Below, one piece after another: positions 8,117 through 17,482 of a stretch of 64,000 nt of DNA. The position numbers and the translations under genes are program-made. Source of the DNA: Halomicrobium zhouii (lineage in GTDB: Archaea; Halobacteriota; Halobacteria; Halobacteriales; Haloarculaceae); NCBI RefSeq assembly GCF_900114435.1, contig NZ_FOZK01000003.1, positions 610,463 through 674,462 on the forward strand, given 5' to 3'. Position 1 is the stretch's first letter; every line of letters starts with the position of its first letter. The notes under the pieces are model-generated. The model saw nothing but the letters and a program-made list of their open reading frames with translations. It ran no database searches and was not told the DNA's origin.

Positions 8117-8308
8117 ATGGTAGATCCGACTTCGGACCTCAACGAGGACGTCGACGACGCCGACGCGCCGACGTGTGCGACGTGCGGGGCGACGGTCGCG
8201 ATGGAATCGACCCACCGGGTGACCACCAGCGTCGAAGACGGCGCAGTGGAGACGGTGCACTTCTGCGACGACGACTGTCGCGATAGCTGGGACGCCGACG
8301 GCCTCTAG
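8117..8308 (+). CDS. small zinc-finger protein (DUF7576/TRASH-like)
   Basis: A 63-residue protein with CATC near residue 20 and CDDDC near residue 53, separated by a THRV..DG..ETVHFC segment. This is the arrangement of MYM/TRASH-like metal-binding fingers common in haloarchaea. The function is unknown; metal sensing or protein interaction is plausible. It follows the nucleotidylyltransferase on the same strand with a 64-bp gap. Confidence 0.8.
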   Translation: MVDPTSDLNEDVDDADAPTCATCGATVAMESTHRVTTSVEDGAVETVHFCDDDCRDSWDADGL

Positions 8309-8345
8309 CACCGGACCGCGACCGCGAGGGACCGGTATTCCCTGT

Positions 8346-9266
8346 TCACACGACTTCGTTCGCCAGCGACCGACCGGCTTCCAGGCGACGGCAGTTCTCC
8401 CGGACCAAAGCCGCGATGCGGTCCGCGTAGTCCCGCGTCGCGGCCGCGACGTGCGGTGTAACGACCACGTCGTCCATCTCCCAGAGCGGTGAGTCGGCCG
8501 GGAGCGGTTCGTCTTCGAAGACGTCCAGGGCCGCGCCGGCGAGCCCACCCGATTCGAGCGCATCGAGGAGCGCCGCCTGGTCGACGACGGCGCCGCGGGC
8601 GACGTTGATCAGGTAGGCGTCGGACCGCATCGCGTCGAGTTCGAACTCGCCGACCAGTTTCCGCGTCTCTTCTGTCAGCGGGACTGTGAGGACGACGAAT
8701 CGCGCGTCGGCGACGGCCTCGGTCAGGTCCGTCGGCGTGTAGACGCGCTCGACGTGGTCGACGGGTGTCGGTGTGCGCCGGACCCCCGTGACGTGCATCC
8801 CCAGGCAGTCGGCCCGGCTGGCCACCCCGCGGCCGAGCGTCCCGAGGCCGACGACGGTGACGGACTGTCCGGCGAGCGTGAACGCCTCGTCCCACGCCGG
8901 CGGCCCCCACTCCCGTCGCTCCTGATTCGACCGGTAGACGTGGAGGCGACGGGCGAAGCTCGTCATGTAGCCGAAGACCGTCTCGCCGACGGCGTCGCCG
9001 TGGATGCCGGTGCTGTTCGTCAACCGGATCCCACGGTCCGAGAGGTCCTCGAAGGGAAATCGGTCGACGCCCGCCTGGACGGAGTGGATCCAGTCGAGAT
9101 CGGCGTCGAGGAACGCCGGCTCGTAGGCGAAGGTGACCAGCGCGTCGCAGTCCTCCACCGGCCGGTCGTCCGGGACGACGGCGACCGAGCCGACGTCGGC
9201 GATCAGTTCGCGGAGGTGGCCCGGTGGGAAGATCTGCCGAACCGAGCGGTGGATACCGACGTCCAT
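8346..9266 (-). CDS. D-2-hydroxyacid dehydrogenase
   Basis: A 306-residue NAD(P)-dependent dehydrogenase of the D-isomer-specific family. The dinucleotide-binding motif VVGLGTLGRG is near residue 140. The catalytic set is Arg in NVARGAVVD, Glu in FEDEPLP and His in TPHVAA. Substrates in the family include glycerate, lactate and phosphoglycerate; the specificity is not readable here. The start at 9266 (MDVGIHRSV) is chosen because the longer frame runs through the promoter of the divergent CbiX-like gene. Confidence 0.9.
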   Translation of the reverse strand: MDVGIHRSVRQIFPPGHLRELIADVGSVAVVPDDRPVEDCDALVTFAYEPAFLDADLDWIHSVQAGVDRFPFEDLSDRGIRLTNSTGIHGDAVGETVFGYMTSFARRLHVYRSNQERREWGPPAWDEAFTLAGQSVTVVGLGTLGRGVASRADCLGMHVTGVRRTPTPVDHVERVYTPTDLTEAVADARFVVLTVPLTEETRKLVGEFELDAMRSDAYLINVARGAVVDQAALLDALESGGLAGAALDVFEDEPLPADSPLWEMDDVVVTPHVAAATRDYADRIAALVRENCRRLEAGRSLANEVV

Positions 9267-9403
9267 GTGCGACCGGTACACACGCGAGGTCCTAAACTGT
9301 CGTCCTCGGCCGTGAGCATGGCGACTCCGGATCCTGATCCCGGAGTCGGCCGGGACCCCAACGTATATGTGAGTCCCCGTCGTCGCCCATACCAAGCCAG
9401 TTT

Positions 9404-9431
9404 GGGTTAACCAAAGCGAGCTTGTTAACCC
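9404..9431 (+). promoter_or_regulatory. inverted repeat upstream of the CbiX-like gene
   Basis: GGGTTAAC (9404-9411) and GTTAACCC (9424-9431) are perfect inverted arms with a 12-bp spacer, ending 12 bp before the ATG. The right arm lies in AGCTTGTTAACC, which recurs with one extra A in the cobN/chelatase divergent promoter (14956-14968). It may be a shared cobalamin-control site. Confidence 0.45.
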
Positions 9432-9443
9432 GCGAATCCACCC

Positions 9444-10229
9444 ATGCCACGAGACACGCTCCTTCTCGTCTGTCGCGAGAGCGAGGGTCGGTCCGCCGTC
9501 GAAACGCACCGCGAGCGCCTGCGAACCCGCGGCGTGGCCGACGCCGTCGAAGTCGCCAGGTACCAGCACGAGCCCGTCCGGGAGCTCCGCGACCGGCTCG
9601 CCGGCCTCGACGCGGACCGCGTGTTCGCGATTCCGATGTGTCTGTCACACTCACGCGAGACCACGGACGCCATCCCGTCGGCGCTGTCGGCCGTCTCCGC
9701 TCCAGTCACCTACTGCGAGCCGGTCGGTCACAGTCCGGCCGTCACCGGGGCGGTCCTGGAACGCGCGACGAGCCACGTCGCGGCCGGCGCTAATGCGTCA
9801 ATCGTCCTCGTCGGGTTCGGCTCCGGCGGGACGCCGTACAACCGCCAGGCCGTCGAGTACCACGCCGCCCGGATCCGCCGCCAGTCCGACTACGGCGAGG
9901 TGATGGCGTGCTACCTGATGCAGAACCCCGCCGTCGAGTGCGTCCGGTACAACGTCTCGACGGACCGCGCCGTCGCCGCACCGATGTTCGTCGATCCCGG
10001 CGCGGCGACGGAGGAAGAGATTCCCGCGAAGCTCGAACTCGAGCGCGGCGGTATCGAGTACGCGGACCCACTCGGCGACCACTCGCTGGTGACGGATGCC
10101 ATCGAGGCGGAGGTCGCCAGGCAACGGGTGTTGACGGACGCGAGGAGAGGGAGCCCGCACTCCTTCGAAGCCGCGCTGAGGTCGGGGGCGCACGCTCTCG
10201 CTAGCGACGGCGAGGGCGAGCCGCTGTAG
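9444..10229 (+). CDS. CbiX/SirB-like chelatase-fold protein, active site degenerate
   Basis: A 261-residue protein with two CbiX-like halves. The first half has IPMCLSHSRETTD, matching the second His-containing strand of the chelatase. The usual N-terminal GHGS is replaced by LLVCRESEGRS, and the second half has GFGSGG rather than GHGS. It therefore keeps the fold but may lack normal sirohydrochlorin cobaltochelatase activity, or use other residues. It is first in the cobalamin region and convergent with cbiC. A canonical CbiX lies at 18692-19915. Confidence 0.75.
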   Translation: MPRDTLLLVCRESEGRSAVETHRERLRTRGVADAVEVARYQHEPVRELRDRLAGLDADRVFAIPMCLSHSRETTDAIPSALSAVSAPVTYCEPVGHSPAVTGAVLERATSHVAAGANASIVLVGFGSGGTPYNRQAVEYHAARIRRQSDYGEVMACYLMQNPAVECVRYNVSTDRAVAAPMFVDPGAATEEEIPAKLELERGGIEYADPLGDHSLVTDAIEAEVARQRVLTDARRGSPHSFEAALRSGAHALASDGEGEPL

Positions 10230-10321
10230 CCCGCCGGAGAATCTTCTCGGCCAACGCCGTTCGGGATAGCGCAGGCCTCCGTCGCGGTCAGAGTGAAAGA
10301 ACTGTGAGCGGCCGGCGTAAC

Positions 10322-11041
10322 CTATAGCCCGACCTCGCCCTCCCGGACGTCGCTCGCGACGTGGACCAGTTCGTTTGTCAGCCCGGCGGCGAGTCCGCTG
10401 CCGCCGCGCCGACCGACGTTGGTGATAGCGGGAACGCCGTGGTCGGCCGCCACCTCCCGCAGTCGCTCGCGGCTCTCCGCGGCTTTGACGAACCCCACGG
10501 GCGTCGCGACCACGACGGCGGGCCGAGTGCCCTGTTCGATGCAGTCCGCGAGGGCGAGCGCGGCGGTCGGCGCGTTCCCGACGACGGCTATCGCGCCGTC
10601 GTAGACGCCCTCGCTGTCGAGTTCGAGGACGGAGGCCGCCGTCCGCGTCATCCCCGTCTCGGCGGCCAGTTCCGCGCCGTTGCCGATGGCCTTCCGGACC
10701 GGGCAGTCGTGGCCGCGGCCGGTGATCCCCGCCTGCACCATCGTGATGTCCGTGACGATGGGCTGTTCGTCGAGAACCGCGCGCGCTCCCACTCTGACGG
10801 GTTCGTCCTCGTCCGCGCCAGTGAACCGGACGAGATACTGAAATTCGGGGTCGCCGGTGGCGTGGACGGACTTCTGGCGGATCCGGTCGGCCAGCGTCTC
10901 GTCGGGGACGAGCTCCCGGACGCGGTCCATGCTCGTCTCGGCGATCTCCATCGCGTCCGCGGTGGTCGCCCCGAGGTCGGCGTACTCTTCGAACGCTTCG
11001 TCATGCCCTTTACCGGCCTCGTTTTCCGGGTTAGTCGTCAT
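10322..11041 (-). CDS. cbiC: precorrin-8X / cobalt-precorrin-8 methylmutase
   Basis: A 239-residue CbiC/CobH enzyme that moves the C11 methyl group to C12, yielding (cob)hydrogenobyrinate. The catalytic His60 lies in SVHATGDPEF. The core includes TDITMVQAGITG, VGNAPTAALAL and TPVGFVKAAESRE. The gene overlaps the 3' end of cobN by 11 bp, so the two form a cobN-cbiC operon. The N-terminal 20 residues are acidic and non-conserved. Confidence 0.95.
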   Translation of the reverse strand: MTTNPENEAGKGHDEAFEEYADLGATTADAMEIAETSMDRVRELVPDETLADRIRQKSVHATGDPEFQYLVRFTGADEDEPVRVGARAVLDEQPIVTDITMVQAGITGRGHDCPVRKAIGNGAELAAETGMTRTAASVLELDSEGVYDGAIAVVGNAPTAALALADCIEQGTRPAVVVATPVGFVKAAESRERLREVAADHGVPAITNVGRRGGSGLAAGLTNELVHVASDVREGEVGL

Positions 11042-14000
11042 CGCTGGTCACCTCCGATTGATTCGCACCACTCGCTCTGGCCTCCAGATCACCGTCCACC
11101 TGCAAATTGACGTCTCGTAGCCTGTCTCGCATCTCGTCGTCGGCCTCCCAGAGGTCGCGGTTGATGGCCTCCAGCAGGGTTTCAGTGATGGAGTCGAGCG
11201 CCCAGGGATTGACCTCGCGGAGCCACTCCTGGCGGTCCTCGTCGAGCGCGTAGCGCTCGGCCACGTCCTCCCAGAGCCGATCACTGACGACGCCAGTCGT
11301 CGCGTCCCAGCCCAGCACCACGTCGACCGTCGTCGAGAGGTCGCCGGCGCCCTTGTAGCCGTGTTCCTCCATGGAGTCGAGCCAGTCGGGGTTGAGCACG
11401 CGGGCGCGCATCGCCTTCCGGACCTTCTCCTCGTTGGTGTAGACGTCGACGTTATCGGGGTCGCTGGAGTCGCCGACGTAGGAGGCCGGCTCCTCGCCCG
11501 CCATCTCCGTGACGGCGGTGATGAAGCCGCCGTGGAAGGCGTACCAGTCCGAGGAGTCGAACTCGTCCTGTTCGGCCGTGTCCTCTATCTTGACGGTGGC
11601 CTCGACCGACGAGAGGCGTCGCTCGAAGGCGTCGTGGGCCTCGCTGACGTTCCCTCTGGAGCCCATCGCGTAGCCGCCCCACTGGACGTACACCGACGCG
11701 AGGTCCGAGCGGTCGTCCCAGTTGCCCTCGTCGACGGCCTTGTTCGTCCCCGCGCCGTAGCCGCCGGGTCGGGTCGTGAACACGCGGTGCTTCGCGGTGG
11801 CCCGGGCGTCGCTCTCGTCGAATCCCGGATCGTCGGCCTCCGCGAGGAGGCGCTCCGTCTCCGCCTCGACGTGCTTCTTGACGTAGTTCATCTCCAGGGG
11901 TTCGTCGAGGTCGACCACCGCGTCGACCGCGTCGTGGACGACGCTCGCCGCGGCGGGGAACGCGTCCCGGAACAGCCCGGAGACGCGCGTCGTCACGTCG
12001 ATTCTCGGCCTATTCAGTTCGTCCAGTGGGATCGGTTCGACGTCGTCGACCCGGCCAGCGTCGGTCCACACCGGCTCGACGCCCATCAGCGCGAGCACCT
12101 GGGCGATGGTCTCCCCGCGCGTACGGATGGTGGGTGTCCCCCACGCGACCACGCCGACTTCTTCGGGATACTCGCCGTCGTTCTCGTCGTGGTGACGCTC
12201 TGCAACCCCGTCTGCCACCTCGCTACCCACTTCCCAGGCCGACTTTGCGGGGACCTTCCGCGGGTCGAGGGTGTAGAAGTTCCGGGCAGTGGGCAGCAGG
12301 TCGACGCCGCCGCGGGTCGGCGCGCCGCTCCCGCCCGGCGGGACGTACTCGCCGTTCAGCGCGTCCGCCGTCCGCGGTACTTCGTCTTCGGCACCCCGGA
12401 CGCGGGGCGCCGCCTCCTCGCAGATGTAGGCCAGGACTTCGCGCAGGTCGTCGTGCGCCCCGGACTGGGCCTTCGCGTCGCCGAGCGGGTCGACGTCCAC
12501 GACGAGGAGGTTCATGTTGACCTCCTCGTCCGCGGTGGCGTCGACGTTCGATTCCGGGACGTTGAAGTCGTGTGCGGCCAGGGTCGAGACCAGATCGAGG
12601 CTCGTCTCGAACACTTCGTCGGCTGCCTGGGCGTAGGTCATCCCCAGGTCCTCGTCGTAGGCCCCGGGCTCGTCGAGCATCGTCCGGTAGTCGACGCCGA
12701 GAACGCCGGCGACGCTCTCGCGGAGGCTCGGCGCGCCTGGATTCTCCAGGCGCGTGAGCGCGACGAGGTACTCCACGAGTCGCTCCTCGGCCGGCGGTTC
12801 GCTCATCGTGTGCAGGCCCATCCTGATCTGGGTGGTCTTGACGTCGGTGAGGTACTCGTGGACGCGTTCGACGAGTTCGTCGATGGAGACGTCGTCGCCG
12901 TCCACGTCGCCTTCGGCAACTTCGGCGCCTGCCTCGTCCGGACCGCGCACGTCGGCCTGTTCGTCGATGGTCCCGGAGATCCCCAGCTCCACCGCCAGAT
13001 CCAGATCGTCGACGGTCTCGCGGATCAACTGTTCGAGGTGCTCGCCGTCGTCCGCGCGGGCGTCCTCCATCCCGGCCTCGCGGTACTGGTCGGCCAGTTC
13101 CTCCAGGTCGGCCAGGTCGTCGTACGTGCCCGCGTTGCGCATCACGGGCGTGAGGTAGTCGACGATGGCGGCGTAGGAGCGGCGCTTGGCCTGGGTCCCC
13201 TCACCGGGGTTGTTGACGATGTAGGGGTAGACGTTCGGGACGTCGTCGATCAACTGGTCCGGCGCGCTCTCGCCGTTCAATCCGACGGTCTTGCCGGGCA
13301 GCCACTCCAGGCTGCCGTGGGTCCCCAGGTGGACGACGGCGTCGGCTTCGAACTGGTTGCGGAGCCACGCGTAGAAGGCGACGTAGTCGTGGGGCGGCTG
13401 CAGGTCCGAGTCGTGGTACACCTTCGAGGGATCCATGCCGAAGCCGCGCGGCGGCTGGACCGTCACGAGGACGTTGCCCAGTTCGACGCCGGGGACGGCG
13501 AACGGTCGGTCCGGAGCCTCGCCCCACTCCTCGACGACGTTCTCGCGGAAGCGCTCGTCGTGGTCGGCGAACCAGGCGTCGTACTGGTCGGGACTGACCG
13601 TATCCACGGAGAGGTCACGGACGTCTTCCGGCGCGACCCAGCGGTCGTCGAGGGTGAGCTGGGCGGTCAGTGTCTCGACGAGGGACTGGCCGTCGTCTGG
13701 GATCGGGGCGGGGTCCCCCGCGCCCGCTCCGAGGTCGTACCCACGCGCCGCGAGTTCGGCGAGCAGGTTGACGGTGCTCGCCGGCGAGTCCAGGCCGAAC
13801 GCGGTGCCGATGCCGTCGTCGCTCGGCGGGTAGTTGTGGAGGACGACGGCCACCTGTTTCTCGTCGTTGTCGAGGTAGCGGAGGCGGGCCCAGTTGACCG
13901 CCAGGCGGGCGGCGTGGTCGACGCGGTCTTCGATCGGGAAGTGCTGTTTCGGGGCGCTCCCGATACCGGCCTCGTCCTCGGTGCGTTCCTTCCCCGAGAT

Positions 14001-14954
14001 CGGATGGGTGATCACGTTACCGTCGAACTCCGGTAGCGCGACGGAGAGGGCGAGTTCGAAGCCCATGACGCCCGTGTCGCTTCCCTCGTAGCGCGAGCGC
14101 GAGCGCATGGTCGTGACGGTCTGGATGACGGGAACTCCGAGTTCGTCGAGGAAGACGTCCTCCGCGGAGTCGCCCTCGTCGCTGGCGCTCCGGCCCCGCT
14201 CGTCCATCGAGAGCGAGAACATGAACGACGAGCAGACGGCGTCGACGACCGGATTCCCGTCCGCGTCGAGCAGCCACTCCCTGGTCACTTTCTCCGCGTT
14301 CCACTGGCCCTCGTCGTCGGTCGCGGGTTCGCAGAAAATCGGGAGGGCGTTCGCCCCCTGGGCCTCGATGGCCCGAACCTGCGCGTCGACGTAGCGGGTG
14401 TTCTCGTGGGTCCAGTGGGATTCGTAGAACCAGACCGCGACGGTCGGCGCCTGGGGGTCGAACGTCGCCACGAGTTCCTCGTAGCCGGTTCCGGGATAGT
14501 CCGGGTGGTAGACGCCCTCCGTCGGGAGCGCGACGGGGTCGTCGAACTCGGGGTCGGCGTCGCCGTAGCGTGCGACGAGGTAGCGGACGCAGTTCGCGAC
14601 GTTGCTCGTCCCGCCGCGGTCCAGGTACTCGCAAACCCTCTCCCGTTCCTCGCCCGGGACCGACGTGTCCTCGACGGCGAAGGCGTCGCCGGTGGCCTTG
14701 ACGACCAGCGGGACGCCGGCGTCGCGGAGGCGTTCGACGGCGCGTTCGTACCCCGGCATGCTGTCCTCGGCGCCGTGGAGCCAGAAGAGAGCGGCCGTGG
14801 CGTCTTCGAGTTCGTCGAGAAACGACTCGACGGCGGGTTCGTCGTCGAGGTCGCTCTCCGAGCGGACGACCAGGTCGGCGTCGACCTCGCCCGCGGCGCG
14901 CTGGACGGCGCCCAGTTCGTTCTCCGTCGCGGTGTAGAGTCCGATGGATGACAT
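11031..14954 (-). CDS. cobN: cobaltochelatase large subunit CobN
   Basis: A 1307-residue CobN/BchH-family protein, the porphyrinoid-binding subunit of the ATP-dependent chelatase that inserts cobalt (or Mg in BchH). Full family length with recognisable blocks such as LHNYPPSDDGIGTAFGLDSPAST, VHLGTHGSLEWLPGK and GGYGAGTNKAVDEGNWDD. It is divergent from the fused ATPase/VWA partner at 14990, from which it is separated by 35 bp, and is followed by cbiC. CobN is usual in late (aerobic) cobalt insertion, whereas CbiX and CbiG in this cluster belong to the early-insertion route. Confidence 0.95.
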   Translation of the reverse strand: MSSIGLYTATENELGAVQRAAGEVDADLVVRSESDLDDEPAVESFLDELEDATAALFWLHGAEDSMPGYERAVERLRDAGVPLVVKATGDAFAVEDTSVPGEERERVCEYLDRGGTSNVANCVRYLVARYGDADPEFDDPVALPTEGVYHPDYPGTGYEELVATFDPQAPTVAVWFYESHWTHENTRYVDAQVRAIEAQGANALPIFCEPATDDEGQWNAEKVTREWLLDADGNPVVDAVCSSFMFSLSMDERGRSASDEGDSAEDVFLDELGVPVIQTVTTMRSRSRYEGSDTGVMGFELALSVALPEFDGNVITHPISGKERTEDEAGIGSAPKQHFPIEDRVDHAARLAVNWARLRYLDNDEKQVAVVLHNYPPSDDGIGTAFGLDSPASTVNLLAELAARGYDLGAGAGDPAPIPDDGQSLVETLTAQLTLDDRWVAPEDVRDLSVDTVSPDQYDAWFADHDERFRENVVEEWGEAPDRPFAVPGVELGNVLVTVQPPRGFGMDPSKVYHDSDLQPPHDYVAFYAWLRNQFEADAVVHLGTHGSLEWLPGKTVGLNGESAPDQLIDDVPNVYPYIVNNPGEGTQAKRRSYAAIVDYLTPVMRNAGTYDDLADLEELADQYREAGMEDARADDGEHLEQLIRETVDDLDLAVELGISGTIDEQADVRGPDEAGAEVAEGDVDGDDVSIDELVERVHEYLTDVKTTQIRMGLHTMSEPPAEERLVEYLVALTRLENPGAPSLRESVAGVLGVDYRTMLDEPGAYDEDLGMTYAQAADEVFETSLDLVSTLAAHDFNVPESNVDATADEEVNMNLLVVDVDPLGDAKAQSGAHDDLREVLAYICEEAAPRVRGAEDEVPRTADALNGEYVPPGGSGAPTRGGVDLLPTARNFYTLDPRKVPAKSAWEVGSEVADGVAERHHDENDGEYPEEVGVVAWGTPTIRTRGETIAQVLALMGVEPVWTDAGRVDDVEPIPLDELNRPRIDVTTRVSGLFRDAFPAAASVVHDAVDAVVDLDEPLEMNYVKKHVEAETERLLAEADDPGFDESDARATAKHRVFTTRPGGYGAGTNKAVDEGNWDDRSDLASVYVQWGGYAMGSRGNVSEAHDAFERRLSSVEATVKIEDTAEQDEFDSSDWYAFHGGFITAVTEMAGEEPASYVGDSSDPDNVDVYTNEEKVRKAMRARVLNPDWLDSMEEHGYKGAGDLSTTVDVVLGWDATTGVVSDRLWEDVAERYALDEDRQEWLREVNPWALDSITETLLEAINRDLWEADDEMRDRLRDVNLQVDGDLEARASGANQSEVTSDDD

Positions 14955-14989
14955 AAGCTTGTTAAACCTCTGCTTTCACTAATACAAGT
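14955..14989. promoter_or_regulatory. compact divergent promoter cobN / chelatase ATPase
   Basis: Only 35 bp separate the two start codons. GTTAAACC (14961-14968) is at about -26 for the rightward gene, and the complement of ACTAATAC (14978-14985) is at about -26 for cobN. The two TATA boxes therefore lie in each other's transcribed flank and simultaneous initiation would interfere. AGCTTGTTAAACC resembles the site upstream of the gene at 9444. Confidence 0.55.
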
Positions 14990-17182
14990 ATGGTTGAGTT
15001 GCGCGCGGGGCAAAAAGGTTCGGGGCCGCCGTCCTTCGCTGATATCGTCGGCCAGGACGACCTCAAGGAGGCCCTGCTCGCGGTGGGGGTCAACGACGCG
15101 CTGGACGGCCTCCTCGTCCGTGGCGAGAAGGGGACGGCGAAGTCGACCGCAGTCCGCTGCCTCGCCGACCTGCTCCCGGACCAGCGCGCCGTCGCCGACT
15201 GTCCGTACGGCTGCCCGCCGGAAAATCCCAGCAGTCAGTGCGAGAACTGTCGGAAACGGTCCGACCCACCGGTCGAGGAACGGCCAGTCCCGCTGGTGAC
15301 GCTCCCGCTCGGCGCGACGCGCGAACGCGTCGTCGGCACGCTCTCCGTCGCCGACGCGATGGACGGCGCGGCGGAGTTCGACCCCGGACTGCTCGCCCGT
15401 GCCAACCGGGGTATCCTCTACGTCGACGAGGTGAACCTCCTCGACGACCACCTCGTCGACGTCTTACTGGACGCCGCGGCGAGCGGACGGAACCGCGTCG
15501 AACGCGACGGGATGAGCGTCGCCCACCCCGCCGAGTTCACTCTCGTGGGGACGATGAACCCCGAGGAGGGCGACCTCCGCCCCCAGCTCCGGGACCGCTT
15601 CGCCATCCAGGCGACCGTCACTGCGTGCGACGACGTCGACGACCGCGTCGCCATCATCCGGCAGGCCATCGACGGGGAGCGGCGCGAGGCCGCGCCGGAG
15701 TCGACCGAACCGGCGCGTCGGCTCCGCGACGCACGCGAGCGGTTGCACGGCGACGTCGTGCTCCCCCGGGAATTCGCCGAGACGGCCGCCGAGATCTCCC
15801 GGGACGCGGGCGTCGACGGCCACCGCGGCGATATCGCCATTGCCCGAACCGCCCGGACGCTCGCGGCGCTCGACGGGCGGGACCGCGTGCTGGAGTCCGA
15901 CGTCGAACGCGCTGCCGAGTTCGCCCTCCCACATCGCCTCCAATCGCGTCCCTTCGAGGAGGGAGCCGACCTCGACGACGTCCTCGACGACCACTTCGAG
16001 AGCGACGACGGCGAGGGCGAACCGGAACACGACGGCGACGAGGGAGACGGCGGTGGAGAACCCAATTCCGACGCCGGAGACGGGAACAGTGACGAGGGAG
16101 AAGCTGACGCCGACGAAACCGGCGGTAGCGAACCCGAGTCGGGAACTGACGACGTGGGATCCGACGGTGGGGGTTCCGGCGAGAAACGCGACGGGGAGTC
16201 CCCGGGTGAGGACTCCGACAGCGATGGCGATGCCGGACGGGACTCTCCGTCACCGTCTGCAGCGCCCGACAGCGGGCCGGACGATGCGGATTCGTCATCG
16301 ACCGCCTGTGGTGGTGGACGGGACGACGGTGTCGCCGACGACGGCGCCTCCCCGGAAGACGACCCGGTGGACTCCACGCCGCTCGTTCCGGGGCAGAACC
16401 GTGCTGGCGTCGGGGAGGCGTCGAGTCCCGACCTCTCCCTCGATGTCGACGCCGATGCGGTTGCGGCGAGCGGTTCGCGAGCCAGCGGGCAGTCCAGCAC
16501 GGGTGCGAACGGCGCACGGGTCCGGACGACCCCAGCCGGCGACGGCGACGCCATCGACGCCGCCGCGTCGGTCCGGGCCGCCGCACAGCGCGGGAACGAC
16601 TCGGTCGGCCAGCGGGACCTCCGGGCGTCCGTCAGGGAGAGCGACGCCTCCGCGCTGGTCGTGTTCGCGGTCGACGCGAGCGCCTCCATGCGACCGGCGA
16701 TGCGGACTGCCAAGGGCGTCGTGCTCGAACTGCTCGAAGACGCCTACCAGCACCGGGACGAGGTGGCGTTCGTCGCCTTCTCCGGAGACGACGCCGAGGT
16801 GCTGTTGCCGCCGACGGACAGCGTGACGCTCGCCGCGCGGCACCTGAAGGACCTCCCGACCGCCGACCGGACGCCGCTGCCCGCGGGCCTGCGGACGGCG
16901 ACGGACGTGATCGACCGGGCCGACCCGGACGTCGGCGTCGCGGTCGTCGTCACGGACGGCCGGGCGAACGTCGGCGAGCGGCCGACGGCGGCCACCCGCG
17001 CCGCCGCCGAGGGGCTTCGGCAGGTCAGCGACGAGGTGCTCGTCGTCGACGCGGGCGAGGACGGGCGCGCCAGTCTGGCCGACGTGATCCTGGATGCGAC
17101 GGGCGGATCGGTGGTCCCGCTCTCGGAACTCCGTGCGAGTGGTGTCGACAGCGTCGCTTCCGTGGCCCACAGCGACGACTGA
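14990..17182 (+). CDS. fused ChlI/BchI-type AAA+ and ChlD-type VWA chelatase subunit
   Basis: A 730-residue protein. The AAA+ domain comes first, with Walker A GEKGTAKS (residues 45-52), a four-Cys cluster (CPYGC..CENC, about 72-88) that could bind zinc, and Walker B with GILYVDEVNLL. A long acidic, low-complexity linker follows (about 335-540, Gly/Asp/Glu/Ser-rich). The C-terminal von Willebrand A domain has the MIDAS motif DASASM. It should drive metal insertion by CobN, combining the roles of separate I and D subunits. The divergent position next to cobN supports this. Confidence 0.9.
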   Translation: MVELRAGQKGSGPPSFADIVGQDDLKEALLAVGVNDALDGLLVRGEKGTAKSTAVRCLADLLPDQRAVADCPYGCPPENPSSQCENCRKRSDPPVEERPVPLVTLPLGATRERVVGTLSVADAMDGAAEFDPGLLARANRGILYVDEVNLLDDHLVDVLLDAAASGRNRVERDGMSVAHPAEFTLVGTMNPEEGDLRPQLRDRFAIQATVTACDDVDDRVAIIRQAIDGERREAAPESTEPARRLRDARERLHGDVVLPREFAETAAEISRDAGVDGHRGDIAIARTARTLAALDGRDRVLESDVERAAEFALPHRLQSRPFEEGADLDDVLDDHFESDDGEGEPEHDGDEGDGGGEPNSDAGDGNSDEGEADADETGGSEPESGTDDVGSDGGGSGEKRDGESPGEDSDSDGDAGRDSPSPSAAPDSGPDDADSSSTACGGGRDDGVADDGASPEDDPVDSTPLVPGQNRAGVGEASSPDLSLDVDADAVAASGSRASGQSSTGANGARVRTTPAGDGDAIDAAASVRAAAQRGNDSVGQRDLRASVRESDASALVVFAVDASASMRPAMRTAKGVVLELLEDAYQHRDEVAFVAFSGDDAEVLLPPTDSVTLAARHLKDLPTADRTPLPAGLRTATDVIDRADPDVGVAVVVTDGRANVGERPTAATRAAAEGLRQVSDEVLVVDAGEDGRASLADVILDATGGSVVPLSELRASGVDSVASVAHSDD

Positions 17183-17236
17183 CCTGTGGGCCGCCCCCGC
17201 TGGTCGAGAAGCGATCGAGTCGGACGCGAAAGTTTT

Positions 17237-17264
17237 ACAATCTGGTTTGTTCTAATGAAATTGT
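17237..17264 (+). promoter_or_regulatory. candidate cbtB promoter/operator
   Basis: An AT-rich stretch between the chelatase gene and cbtB contains TTTTACAAT and the inverted pair ACAAT (17237-17241) / ATTGT (17260-17264), ending 7 bp before the cbtB ATG. It includes TGGTTTGTTCTAAT, loosely like the palindrome upstream of cbiT (26354-26371). Assignment is tentative. Confidence 0.35.
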
Positions 17265-17271
17265 GATTTAG

Positions 17272-17460
17272 ATGGCCGGAGATACAGACACCGTTCGTCG
17301 ACGTATCGACCACGCGAGAGCGACGCTGACGCCGGCACAGATGGCCGTCGGTGTGGGGCTAATCGCCGCGCTCGGGTTCACGCTCCTGTTCGTCCAGGAC
17401 CCGCTGGTCCACGACGGACTCCACAACATCCGGCACGGCGCCGGCGTGACCTGCCACTGA
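17272..17460 (+). CDS. cbtB: cobalt transporter subunit CbtB
   Basis: A 62-residue protein with one transmembrane helix (about 21-42) and the C-terminal histidine-rich tail HDGLHNIRHGAGVTCH, the hallmark of CbtB. CbtB pairs with the multi-span CbtA in a proposed cobalt uptake system found next to cobalamin genes. It sits 22 bp before cbtA and so is co-transcribed with it. Confidence 0.93.
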   Translation: MAGDTDTVRRRIDHARATLTPAQMAVGVGLIAALGFTLLFVQDPLVHDGLHNIRHGAGVTCH

Positions 17461-17482
17461 TGGCCCGGGAGGAGTTCCACCG

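Noticed and set aside
11361..14036. Open frame of 891 codons opposite cobN
   Set aside because: Low-complexity Arg/Val/Asp/Gly composition typical of antisense frames; cobN is unmistakable on the other strand.
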